Shown here in pieces: positions 1-7,659 of a stretch of DNA of 64,000 nucleotides. Below the pieces are notes generated by a model that was given only the letters and a program-made list of their open reading frames with translations, did no database searches and had not been told where the DNA came from. The translations under genes and the position numbers were made by a program. The DNA is from an uncultured Candidatus Saccharibacteria bacterium (GTDB lineage Bacteria; Patescibacteriota; Saccharimonadia; Saccharimonadales; Saccharimonadaceae): the NCBI GenBank assembly GCA_938045445.1, contig CALIMM010000011.1:38443-102442 (forward strand). The letters are read 5' to 3'. Positions within the stretch are counted from its first letter, which is position 1; each line of letters starts with the position of its first letter.

Positions 1-411
1 AAGATAGTACTTTTGCGCATAGGCACCGACCAGAATCGTTAGGCGCACCGCTGGCATCTGGGCACGGAGCTTTGGGTGCCATTTTTCAGCAAACTCCTTG
101 CGTGGCGGCAAGTCGCCGTGTGCACCCTTGCCAGGGTAGTAAAAATCCATTGGGATGAGCGCAAAGAGGTCGGGGTTATAAAACTGCTCATCGCTCACGC
201 CAAGCCACTGCCGCAAGAGGCGGCCGCTGGCATCATTCCACGGCACTCCTGTCTCCTGAGCAATGCGACCCGGCGCCTGGCCAACAATGATGATGCGCGA
301 GCTGGCTGAGGCACTATAAACTGGCGACCAACCCCGTGCTGCAAAATCAGCATTCATTGGGTCGGCACAAATTTGTTTGTATAGGAGTGGCTGTAATTGC
401 GCGTTTGTCAT
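1..411 (-). CDS. Uracil-DNA glycosylase family protein (partial, C-terminus outside window)
   Basis: Only the first 137 codons are inside the window. The visible part carries the UDG-superfamily water-activating loop GQAPG at residues 44-48 followed by G-V-P-W-N-D-A-S-G at 55-63, the conserved uracil-pocket region, and a downstream Y-Y-P-G-K segment near 91-95. By family it should excise uracil from DNA in base-excision repair; which UDG family it belongs to cannot be settled without the C-terminal motif. The ATG at 411 lies 7 bases after a TATACT -10 box (419-424), suggesting a leaderless transcript, so this start is preferred over any upstream one. Confidence 0.8.
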   Translation of the reverse strand, partial: MTNAQLQPLLYKQICADPMNADFAARGWSPVYSASASSRIIIVGQAPGRIAQETGVPWNDASGRLLRQWLGVSDEQFYNPDLFALIPMDFYYPGKGAHGDLPPRKEFAEKWHPKLRAQMPAVRLTILVGAYAQKYYL

Positions 412-516
412 ATCTTTTAGTATAGCGAAGTTGTGTAGCTGACTCAATTGCTCACCAGCCGCAGGTTATACTACCGTATTAAACATACCTCTTATACACG
501 CAACTACATTTAAAAT

Positions 517-987
517 TTAGTCGATGCTTTTCAAAAGCTGTATCTGCGCCATGCGTTCATCACGCACTGCTGTTTCGTCGTTTGGGTGCATAATGTTGAT
601 CAGAGTGATGGCAAAGTCGCTTGCCCACAGCCCGTGATATTTCACATGCGGGCTCGCCGTGAGCTGTGCCATGGTGCGCAAAAAACGCTCCACTACTCGG
701 TCAGTTGCAGAGCGTGCCTGGCGGCCAATCCGAAAGCTCGCGTTGCGCGCTGTATGGTAGTTCGCCTCGCCAGCAAGCCACTGCTCCATACCAGCATACG
801 CGTCAGCAATATCGCTGCTATACGGGAAGTCATAGCCAATGAGCTTGTGTAGTCGATGACCATACGCACAGCAAAAGCGCACGACTTGCTGGTGTGTCTT
901 GGCATCATACACCGCGATACATTGCTGGCGCAAAGCCTCGTCGTCGGCAATAGGCCCAAGCGGGCGTTGATAGGCGTAGATATTCAT
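517..987 (-). CDS. Imm-5-like putative immunity protein
   Basis: This 156-residue soluble protein is mostly alpha-helical by composition. Its central part (about residues 40-135) has the layout I associate with Imm-5-like immunity proteins: a cysteine-bearing helix, W-L-A-G-E, an Ala/Arg-rich helix, then A-S-P-H-V-K-Y-H-G-L-W-A-S and a final Ala-rich helix. Such proteins are thought to neutralise a toxin, but no toxin gene is adjacent here. Its ATG shares one base with the stop of the upstream DUF1697 gene (TGATG), so the two are translationally coupled. The family match is from memory of the pattern; hypothetical protein is the fallback. Confidence 0.55.
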   Translation of the reverse strand: MNIYAYQRPLGPIADDEALRQQCIAVYDAKTHQQVVRFCCAYGHRLHKLIGYDFPYSSDIADAYAGMEQWLAGEANYHTARNASFRIGRQARSATDRVVERFLRTMAQLTASPHVKYHGLWASDFAITLINIMHPNDETAVRDERMAQIQLLKSID

Positions 988-1565
988 CAGTCCCCCACCG
1001 TTAGCTCAATTATTTTCTGGAAGGTTTTGCCGTTACGGATTGTTAGTTGTTTGTAAAAGCGGGCTTTGAGGAGCTTTTTATGGTAGTTTGATGTGAGATA
1101 ATCAGCTTGATCGTGGTTGCAATAGAAGAACGCAGTGCACCCAAAATAGAGCTGCTCACGGCTATTTGCCCAGGTGGCTGCCTCTGCCTCAATCGCCGTC
1201 TTATCCGCCTCTGGTAAGTAGAATAGCGCATCCCGTCGGTAGGCCGTATCATCCTGCCACCAGCTCGGTAGTTGAGCCACCTCGCGTTGGAGTGTGGCAG
1301 CACTGATAATAATAAACGGTACTGGGAAGTCATAGGTCGCGTCAAAATAGCGCGCTAAGGTGCGCTGGATCGCCTCCTCCGGCTCGCTGCTATCAAAAAA
1401 CAAATTGCCGCTATTGATATACGAGACGATATTGCGAAAGCCCAGCTCCGCCAGATCCGCCTTCAGGCGATCCATACTCACCTTATGCTTACCACCAACA
1501 TTAATACCGCGGAGCAGCAGCGCGTAGCGCATTGGTTGTGCTGTGGTGCGGTGGAGCGTGTGCAT
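987..1565 (-). CDS. DUF1697 domain-containing protein
   Basis: The sequence beginning M-R-Y-A-L-L-L-R-G-I-N-V-G-G-K is the diagnostic N-terminus of the DUF1697 family, followed by the usual L-G-F-R-N-I-V-S-Y-I-N-S-G-N-L block; the total length fits the family (about 180 residues). The biochemical role of the family is unknown. Start choice: a TATAAT -10 box (1572-1577) places the transcription start at the ATG at 1565, giving 11 residues before the family-typical methionine at 1532. No Shine-Dalgarno precedes 1532, so the leaderless start at 1565 is chosen, with 1532 as the alternative. It forms a two-gene unit with the Imm-5-like gene. Confidence 0.8.
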   Translation of the reverse strand: MHTLHRTTAQPMRYALLLRGINVGGKHKVSMDRLKADLAELGFRNIVSYINSGNLFFDSSEPEEAIQRTLARYFDATYDFPVPFIIISAATLQREVAQLPSWWQDDTAYRRDALFYLPEADKTAIEAEAATWANSREQLYFGCTAFFYCNHDQADYLTSNYHKKLLKARFYKQLTIRNGKTFQKIIELTVGD

Positions 1566-1625
1566 AGTGCTATTATACAAAGATACACGGCGAGCGTCAT
1601 GCTGCTGGGCGGTAGTTACCATCCA

Positions 1626-2324
1626 CTACTCAGGCAGCAGCCAGTGGCCGCTCAGCAAGAAGGTTGCCATATCTGCAAGCAAGATAAGCCCGCACAGCAC
1701 GATGACCACTGTAATACTCGAGCGAATCAGCGTACTGTACTGGGCTCGCATCCGCTCAAACCAGGCTATGAGAGGCTGGTGCCTATCGCACATAATCGCG
1801 ATGACAAGGCCAAAAAATAGCCCCTGACTGACAAGCAACCACACCACGTGCGCGATGATAACGACAAGCAGTGACTGCTCGCGACTCGCTATAGTAATCA
1901 CTGCGAGGAATGATGGATCAGTAAAGGCGCCAGCTGCATAAATAATGCCGCCAAGCACAATACTACGCCCAAGCCATTGCAAAACTCGGCTATCCTGTGG
2001 CTCCTGTGGTTCCTTATCCGGCTTTATATGCCTGTGCAAGCGAGCTGCCGCCCAGCCAAGCAACCCCACACTTGCCGCACCTTCTGCGCCTACCCATACA
2101 CAAGCTGGTATACGATGGAGTGCCTGGGCAAATAGCTCAGCACTACCGCCAAGTAGGAGCGATGCTGCTACGCCAGCGGTAACCGTTCCCACTAGGACGA
2201 TGAGCGCAAATGCAGCGATCCTTTGCTTAGGTATCTTACTCGCCACCAGCAGTACAACCAGCACCACGCCAAACACATCAAACCCAGCCACACCAAGGCC
2301 AAATGCAAGTGCAATAACATTCAT
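1626..2324 (-). CDS. Six-TM membrane protein, possibly LysE/GAP-like exporter
   Basis: A 232-residue integral membrane protein with about six hydrophobic segments in two groups: three before a short charged linker (H-I-K-P-D-K-E-P-Q-E-P-Q, about residues 100-110) and three after it. This three-plus-three arrangement resembles small exporters of the LysE/GAP type, but no diagnostic motif is visible, so transport function and substrate are unassigned. A TATACT -10 box (2332-2337) ends 7 bases before the ATG, pointing to a leaderless monocistronic or leading transcript; the downstream DUF1697 gene on the same strand has its own -10. Confidence 0.6.
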   Translation of the reverse strand: MNVIALAFGLGVAGFDVFGVVLVVLLVASKIPKQRIAAFALIVLVGTVTAGVAASLLLGGSAELFAQALHRIPACVWVGAEGAASVGLLGWAAARLHRHIKPDKEPQEPQDSRVLQWLGRSIVLGGIIYAAGAFTDPSFLAVITIASREQSLLVVIIAHVVWLLVSQGLFFGLVIAIMCDRHQPLIAWFERMRAQYSTLIRSSITVVIVLCGLILLADMATFLLSGHWLLPE

Positions 2325-2493
2325 GGTATCTAGTATAGCAGTAGGTTGTTGGAGATGGCATACGTATCTCTCATCACACTATAGATTATTATGAGCACCT
2401 TACCGCCAACACGGCACGCCTTATCCCTGTTTACCTAGTAAGAAAATACGTGGCTCACTTCAAGCTATTGTACGCCGCGCAAAGCACCTGCTC

Positions 2494-4275
2494 TTATTTG
2501 CTATATCCAACGAATCCAGTAGTATTCCCTATCAAGCGATCAACGATGATACCGTTGCTATTAATAATCATGGTTGGCCCATCTGTACCCGCCAAAACAA
2601 CGGCTGTTTGCGCCTGCCTGGCACGAATAACACTGTCTGCTGCGTGAAATTGCTTTTGCAGATAGCCATACTCAGGATCACTCACTGGAATATAGGCAAC
2701 GTCACTCCCCTTGAGCCGCTCAACAATATCTGGGTAGTGTATGTCATAGCAAACATATGCCGTAACTTTCGTAGCATTATGCGTAGCAATTACGCGTGAA
2801 TAACGCGCTGTACCAATTGATTCATCTGGCGCAAGATGCGCTTTGTAATTTGTTAGTATACTGCGACCAGACTGATCTACCAGTGCGACTTTTTTGTATA
2901 TTCTTGTATCGTCTTTTTCTGTTGTGTGGTAGACGATGTTGATCGATTCTCTTTGTGCAAAGGCTGCAATTGTTGTGTGCAGCGCAGGTGGGATAGAATT
3001 TTCTGGCCAGACGATTGTCGCATGAGGATATTGGTACTGTGCAATTGCGCGCTTTGTCAGATGTATGAGGTCATCCACATCAGCCTTAGTAGCAGGTATA
3101 TCAACGCCGCCACGTGTCATCTTTTGGAGTGCAATCACTGGAGGGAGTGGCTTGGCTGGCATATGCACAGCAATACTATTTGCTATCGCCACAAGTACAA
3201 CAAGCCCGCAGCTCATACGTATCCATACGCTCATACGAACATGCACTATTAGCCACGCTATACTCACGCCACAGAGTAATACAATCGCTTCGAGCACTGC
3301 TTCGCCGCCATAGGCACTCCACATAGTGATACTATCATTACGCCACACGCTATAGCCAAGATGAGGAATCCACCAATCCTCTACCACTGGTGCATGAGTT
3401 CGTATATACGTCAATGTGCACCATGCAATAACAAAGAGCACTACAGCACCGTATGTCCGAATATACCGACGCAGAGCTATAATCCAAAACAGATTAGCCT
3501 GCAAAAGCGCCCATCCAACACTTGCACCAAATGCCACGCCGGGCGACATAATGTAGTAATACCAATAGGTCGTTGGTAAGAGCCATGCCAGCAAGAAACA
3601 AGCACCAACGCCATAAAGATGGACGCCCGACAGTCGTCGCACTGCTATAAATAGCAATGCCAATGCAAAAAATACTGGTAGCTGCAGAAGCCAATGTGGG
3701 GCAAAAGCCGTTCCTGCCACAACAATGCCAGATATCGCCGCAAAAATATACGGCCGAGCCGCTCGCCGTATTGTTATAAAGCGCATAGGTTTCATGTGCT
3801 CGCACACCATAGGCACTACAAGCCAGCGCCGCACCCGTCGGCAGTACCACTCGTAACGCTCGTCAAAGACGTGATGGAGGGTGTGCTCTTCGATCGGAAT
3901 AATCAGCCAGTTTAGCACGCCAAAGCACACCACTGGGCACAGCAGCGCCAGCCATGAGCCGCTCGCCAAAGCACAGCCAAGCACTGCTATGGTATATGCA
4001 AGATAAAGTGGATTGCGCGAGAAATTAAACGGCCCCGTGGTGAGCAGCTCGCTTGGCTCATCAAGCGGGTTGGTTGAGGTTGCAGCTCGGCGCAGCGCAC
4101 GCATTGTTGCATATATTGTCAGCACGGCCACAACAATACAGGCAATACCTACCAACCACCACTCGCTGGCAATTACTACTGTCCCTGGCCACACCCATGC
4201 CACCGCAAAGGCAATAAAACCAAAGCCAAAGAGGCAAAAATCAGGAATATGGTTATATATACGATTCTTCTTCAT
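2494..4275 (-). CDS. ICMT/PEMT-like methyltransferase fused to apolipoprotein N-acyltransferase-like domain
   Basis: A 593-residue polytopic membrane protein with two recognisable parts. Residues 1-152 look like the isoprenylcysteine/phospholipid methyltransferase fold: G-P-F-N-F-S-R-N-P-L-Y-L at 81-92 and I-E-E-H-T-L-H-H-V-F-D-E-R-Y near 128-141, the SAM-binding C-terminal signature. Residues 165-593 look like Lnt: several membrane helices followed by a nitrilase domain with a plausible triad, E425 in W-P-E-N-S, K478 in N-Y-K-A-H-L and C509 in V-C-Y-D-I. Lnt N-acylates lipoproteins at the outer membrane face; the methyltransferase substrate is unknown. A TATAAT box (4283-4288) ends 7 bases before the ATG. 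No frameshift or internal start interrupts the join. Confidence 0.75.
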   Translation of the reverse strand: MKKNRIYNHIPDFCLFGFGFIAFAVAWVWPGTVVIASEWWLVGIACIVVAVLTIYATMRALRRAATSTNPLDEPSELLTTGPFNFSRNPLYLAYTIAVLGCALASGSWLALLCPVVCFGVLNWLIIPIEEHTLHHVFDERYEWYCRRVRRWLVVPMVCEHMKPMRFITIRRAARPYIFAAISGIVVAGTAFAPHWLLQLPVFFALALLFIAVRRLSGVHLYGVGACFLLAWLLPTTYWYYYIMSPGVAFGASVGWALLQANLFWIIALRRYIRTYGAVVLFVIAWCTLTYIRTHAPVVEDWWIPHLGYSVWRNDSITMWSAYGGEAVLEAIVLLCGVSIAWLIVHVRMSVWIRMSCGLVVLVAIANSIAVHMPAKPLPPVIALQKMTRGGVDIPATKADVDDLIHLTKRAIAQYQYPHATIVWPENSIPPALHTTIAAFAQRESINIVYHTTEKDDTRIYKKVALVDQSGRSILTNYKAHLAPDESIGTARYSRVIATHNATKVTAYVCYDIHYPDIVERLKGSDVAYIPVSDPEYGYLQKQFHAADSVIRARQAQTAVVLAGTDGPTMIINSNGIIVDRLIGNTTGFVGYSK

Positions 4276-4471
4276 GCGTATGATTATACCACTTTATTAC
4301 TGATATGACATAAACATGGTATACGTTCTTATTCTGTACGTATTTTCCCTGACTCATTTATCGGAGATGCGCTGCCTGCAGGGCGTCATACACACTTGGC
4401 ACAACTCGCACTAGTTTGCACGGCAATGTCTTGCGGTGCAGCGCGTGAAGAACCGGACGTTCTTGAGCCAT

Positions 4472-4572
4472 TACTTCATACTTCTTCTATCTTTCTAACG
4501 CATCTCTCTTTATCTCTATTCTCTATCTTTCTTTATATATCCATATATCCATACATATCGATTTCTCTCCTA
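4472..4572 (+). repeat. Low-complexity pyrimidine-rich tract
   Basis: About 100 bases dominated by C and T, with many TCT and CTT units, and A mainly in alternating TA steps (TATATATCCATATATCCATA). It is followed by a purine-rich stretch that could partly pair with it. Composition is unlike the rest of the window. Confidence 0.7.
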
Positions 4573-4640
4573 TTATATATAAATATATAAAAAGAAGAGA
4601 AAAAAGAACCCACGCTAACAGGGAAAAAACAGGGTAAAAC

Positions 4641-4666
4641 AGGCGAATTTCGAAATTCGCCTTTTT
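4641..4666 (+). terminator. Orphan intrinsic terminator upstream of the glycosidase gene
   Basis: Arms AGGCGAATTT (4641-4650) and AAATTCGCCT (4653-4662) pair perfectly and are followed by a T-run to 4666. No gene on the + strand ends before it, and the next + strand gene starts 49 bases later, so it either ends an unannotated RNA or acts as an attenuator. The hairpin is nearly symmetric and could also work leftwards. Confidence 0.65.
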
Positions 4667-4714
4667 GGATATAAAACTATGCCTTGATATACTACCTTGT
4701 GAGGAGCTTATTAT

Positions 4715-5659
4715 ATGCCAAAGTACGTTCATATTGCTGGTTTTGCTATATTACTTTGTTTGCTAATGTATGTGCTGCTGCGCATGCTAACACCAGCGTC
4801 ACGCTCTACCCCGCAAGGCAGCACAAACCATTCACCTTCTCATCATGCATCATCACATATGCTCTATGGCCTGACAATCGACGACAGCTGGGAGAGTACG
4901 AGACGGCTTGCTGATATCGTGGAGGCTCTTCAGCGTTTGCCTGCTCGGCCAACGGTGCGGATCGTTATGTCTAAGGATAGATCACCGCAGAGTTACCGTG
5001 GGCTATTCAAGGCAATTCATCGCGTGGCCGATATCATGGCCCAGCCCGTTGATTCCTCAAGCATGCACAGCTACAGCACTGAGCGCTACCAGCAGCGCTT
5101 TGCTGAGTCTTACCAGTATTTATCTCACTATGTAGCGATATGGGAGGTTGGCAATGAAATAAATGGCCAAGAATGGATCCAAGAAGACCCGCATCTTACT
5201 GCCGCGAAGGTGACCAGTGCTTACCGATATATTAAGGATAAGCATGCCGCGGCAGCGCTTGTGCCCTACTACTTCCCGCCAAACGGAAGCACGCTGAGCA
5301 TGAAAGAGTGGCTACAAACATACCTACCAGATGATCTAAGGCAGGGCGTCGATTATGTCCTCGTCAGCTACTACGACGATGACAACGATGGCTACCAGCC
5401 TAACTGGCAGCAGGTCTTTGCTGAGCTTGAGACGCTCTTCCCAGAGGCCAAGCTTGGCATTGGCGAGTGCGGCACACCCAGCGAGCATGCCCCGATGACG
5501 CATAAACTACAGCTATTTCGGCATTATTATGCCATGCCGCAGTATACCCCACACTACGTTGGTGGGTACTTTTGGTGGTACTGGGCGCACGATGGCGTGC
5601 CGTACAAGGATAACCCGCTCTGGGAGGAGACCGCGAGGTATATGAAGAAGCAATCGTGA
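4715..5659 (+). CDS. Membrane-anchored TIM-barrel glycosidase-like protein (clan GH-A type)
   Basis: 314 residues. Residues 7-26 form a hydrophobic signal anchor, followed by a Ser/His-rich linker to about 48, so the domain should face outside. The remainder reads as a beta/alpha barrel with the clan GH-A catalytic pair: E148 in E-V-G-N-E-I-N (acid/base on strand 4) and E251 in G-I-G-E-C-G (nucleophile on strand 7), then aromatic Y-F-W-W-Y-W near 283-288 on the last strand. By family it would hydrolyse or transfer a beta-linked polysaccharide; the substrate is not predictable. A GAGGAG ribosome site sits 8 bases before the ATG. No neighbouring sugar genes help assign it. Confidence 0.65.
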   Translation: MPKYVHIAGFAILLCLLMYVLLRMLTPASRSTPQGSTNHSPSHHASSHMLYGLTIDDSWESTRRLADIVEALQRLPARPTVRIVMSKDRSPQSYRGLFKAIHRVADIMAQPVDSSSMHSYSTERYQQRFAESYQYLSHYVAIWEVGNEINGQEWIQEDPHLTAAKVTSAYRYIKDKHAAAALVPYYFPPNGSTLSMKEWLQTYLPDDLRQGVDYVLVSYYDDDNDGYQPNWQQVFAELETLFPEAKLGIGECGTPSEHAPMTHKLQLFRHYYAMPQYTPHYVGGYFWWYWAHDGVPYKDNPLWEETARYMKKQS

Positions 5660-5737
5660 GCTAAGGATGCTTTGGCCTCGCCCCATTCCGCTAACATGCA
5701 GCATACTACAACCAATACATCATAGAACTTATCACGA

Positions 5738-6403
5738 TTAAGCTTTCTTACGGGCTGATTTTTTATCTTCCTTGCTTTTTTGGAGTAATTTGTTTTTGAG
5801 TGTCAGCACCACATCCGCCTCTTTAGCCAGCTGCTTGCTGTGGGTGACGACGATGACACATTTGTCGTTTTCGTGGGCGGCGCGGCGCAGGATGTCGATG
5901 ATGTCAGCGGCGGTGGTTTCGTCCAGGTTGCCAGTTGGCTCATCCGCTAAGATGATCGGTGCGTGCGAGACGAGCGCTCGCCCAATCGCCACGCGTTGTT
6001 GCTGACCACCGGAAAGTTTCATGACGTTGCGGTGAATGTGATCGTCGTCTAGGCCCATGGTGTGCAACGTTTCGTTGGTAGCTTTGGGATTAACCAGCTT
6101 CAAGTTTTCTAGCGGCGTCAGGTAATCGATCAGATTATAATTCTGAAATACCAGCGAGATATTGTGTTTACGATGATGCGAGTAGCCCTGCTCGGCAATG
6201 TCTTCATCATCAAACAAAATCTGCCCACTAGTCGGTGTGTCTAGCCCGGCTAGTAGCCCCAGCAGGGTCGATTTACCAGCGCCAGAACTACCGACGATGG
6301 CGTAGAATGTGCCTTTTTCAAAGTGATAATTGATCCCATTCAGCACGTTGCTGGTGCCGCCTGGGTATGAAAAGATGATATCGCGTAGCGTAAGTAATGA
6401 CAT
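5738..6403 (-). CDS. ABC transporter ATP-binding protein (MacB/LolD type)
   Basis: 221 residues with all ABC ATPase motifs: Walker A G-S-S-G-A-G-K-S-T (38-46), signature L-S-G-G-Q (130-134), Walker B I-I-L-A-D-E (150-155) and the D-E-P-T-G-N-L-D pattern typical of MacB/LolD/FtsE-type exporters, with a Lys-rich C-terminal tail. It lies 8 bases downstream of a FtsX-like permease, itself just downstream of a second one, so the three form one export unit. ATP hydrolysis would drive mechanotransmission or export of lipids, peptides or antibiotics; the substrate is not evident. Confidence 0.9.
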   Translation of the reverse strand: MSLLTLRDIIFSYPGGTSNVLNGINYHFEKGTFYAIVGSSGAGKSTLLGLLAGLDTPTSGQILFDDEDIAEQGYSHHRKHNISLVFQNYNLIDYLTPLENLKLVNPKATNETLHTMGLDDDHIHRNVMKLSGGQQQRVAIGRALVSHAPIILADEPTGNLDETTAADIIDILRRAAHENDKCVIVVTHSKQLAKEADVVLTLKNKLLQKSKEDKKSARKKA

Positions 6404-6411
6404 GATAACTC

Positions 6412-7653
6412 CTAACTTAATGTTGCTAAAATTTGCTTTGGTGATTGGCGCATGATTGGCGCGGTGGCAGCGATGGCGGATAGCAGAACGACTACGTAGC
6501 CGAAGGCGAGAGCCTGTAGGTAGGTCGCTACTGGCGCAGTTTGTACCACGGTTGTTTCGACGCGCTGGCTCTGGTCGGTTTGCGCCGTGAGAGCAGTAGA
6601 AATTTGCGATGAGGCGACCGAGCCAATGGCGAGCGCGAACACCGAACTCACGAGAGCGATGATGGCGAGTTCCGCCACAAACTGCCCGATGATCTGCCGC
6701 CTGGGCGTGCCGATGGACAGCAAGACGCCAATTTCATGCAAGCGGCCGCGCACCCAGAACACCAGCACCAGTGACAGCACCGCCAGCCCCGCGGCGGCTG
6801 CGCCGATGGTGGCAATCGTCAACATGTTTTGAATGCCAGCGATGTTTTGGAGGACGCCAGCGAACACGGCCCCGTTGTCAGTCAGGCTAAATGTTTTCCA
6901 ATCGACATTTGGTAGGCTTTTGGTGCGGTCTGTTAGCGACTTCAGCTGATGCGGATGTTCGGCGAAATACGTCGCCCGCGTCAACTGCTGGCTACCTGTC
7001 AGCTGCTGCGCTGCAGCCAAGTTGGTGATGAGATGATTCTCCGCCATGTCGGACTGCAAGACCGCTGGCTTTTCACCTGTGCCACTGAAGATACCAGCAA
7101 TGGTTACCGTCACCCGCCGGCCGTCTTTGGTGATGTCCAGCTTGTCGCCTGGCTTGATATCGTTTTTCTCGGCGAACGTTTTGTGAATCAGGGCCGCGTT
7201 TTGATCGTGCGCCCCCAGATGCTTGCCCTGCTCTAGTTGGTAAAATTTACCAGTGAACTCGCTCAGCAAATCGCTCTGTGTCGCGCCCGTCACCTTCGCC
7301 TCGCCAGTCACGTTAGAGTCCAGCTGCACGCCGCTGCCTGCTGTGTCGATCAATTGTTTGCCCGGCAGTCCCGCAGTGGTCTCTGCCTGGAAATTGTGCG
7401 CTTTGACCTTGTCCAGGTGCTGCACCCACTGCGCGATATCCATCGGCACCTCGCCCGACGGCTGCTTGCTGGCGATACTAAAACCGGCGCGGATATTACG
7501 CTCGACCGATTGCTTCAGCTGCGCCATCGTCTGCTGTACCGTCAGCGTGCCGATGAGCAGCGTGAAAATCAGCGTCATGATCAGGGCGATGGTCAGGCTG
7601 CGACGACGCCGCCGCGCCACAGCCGTCCAGGCTCGTTTGATAATCGTCATCAT
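6412..7653 (-). CDS. ABC transporter permease, FtsX/MacB-like
   Basis: 413 residues. One N-terminal membrane segment (about 18-40), a large extracytoplasmic domain (about 45-270) and three C-terminal segments, the topology of MacB/FtsX permeases, with the family-typical R-L-H-E-I-G-V-L-L-S-I-G-T-P-R-R after the second segment. It is flanked by a second permease upstream (6 bases apart) and the ATPase downstream, so the exporter is probably a heterodimer of two permeases with an ATPase dimer. Confidence 0.88.
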   Translation of the reverse strand: MMTIIKRAWTAVARRRRRSLTIALIMTLIFTLLIGTLTVQQTMAQLKQSVERNIRAGFSIASKQPSGEVPMDIAQWVQHLDKVKAHNFQAETTAGLPGKQLIDTAGSGVQLDSNVTGEAKVTGATQSDLLSEFTGKFYQLEQGKHLGAHDQNAALIHKTFAEKNDIKPGDKLDITKDGRRVTVTIAGIFSGTGEKPAVLQSDMAENHLITNLAAAQQLTGSQQLTRATYFAEHPHQLKSLTDRTKSLPNVDWKTFSLTDNGAVFAGVLQNIAGIQNMLTIATIGAAAAGLAVLSLVLVFWVRGRLHEIGVLLSIGTPRRQIIGQFVAELAIIALVSSVFALAIGSVASSQISTALTAQTDQSQRVETTVVQTAPVATYLQALAFGYVVVLLSAIAATAPIMRQSPKQILATLS

Positions 7654-7659
7654 TCGCCC

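Larger units (their letters stand above)
4276..4714. other. Intergenic region with pyrimidine tract and orphan hairpin
   Basis: This 439-base gap separates two divergent genes and holds no convincing coding sequence. It contains the leftward promoter of the fusion gene (TATAAT 4283-4288), a long pyrimidine-rich stretch on the + strand (4472-4572), a purine-rich stretch just after it (4590-4616), a small inverted repeat AAGAAC/GTTCTT near 4449-4463, and a strong terminator-like hairpin at 4641-4666. An untranslated RNA ending at that hairpin is possible but not proven. Confidence 0.5.
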
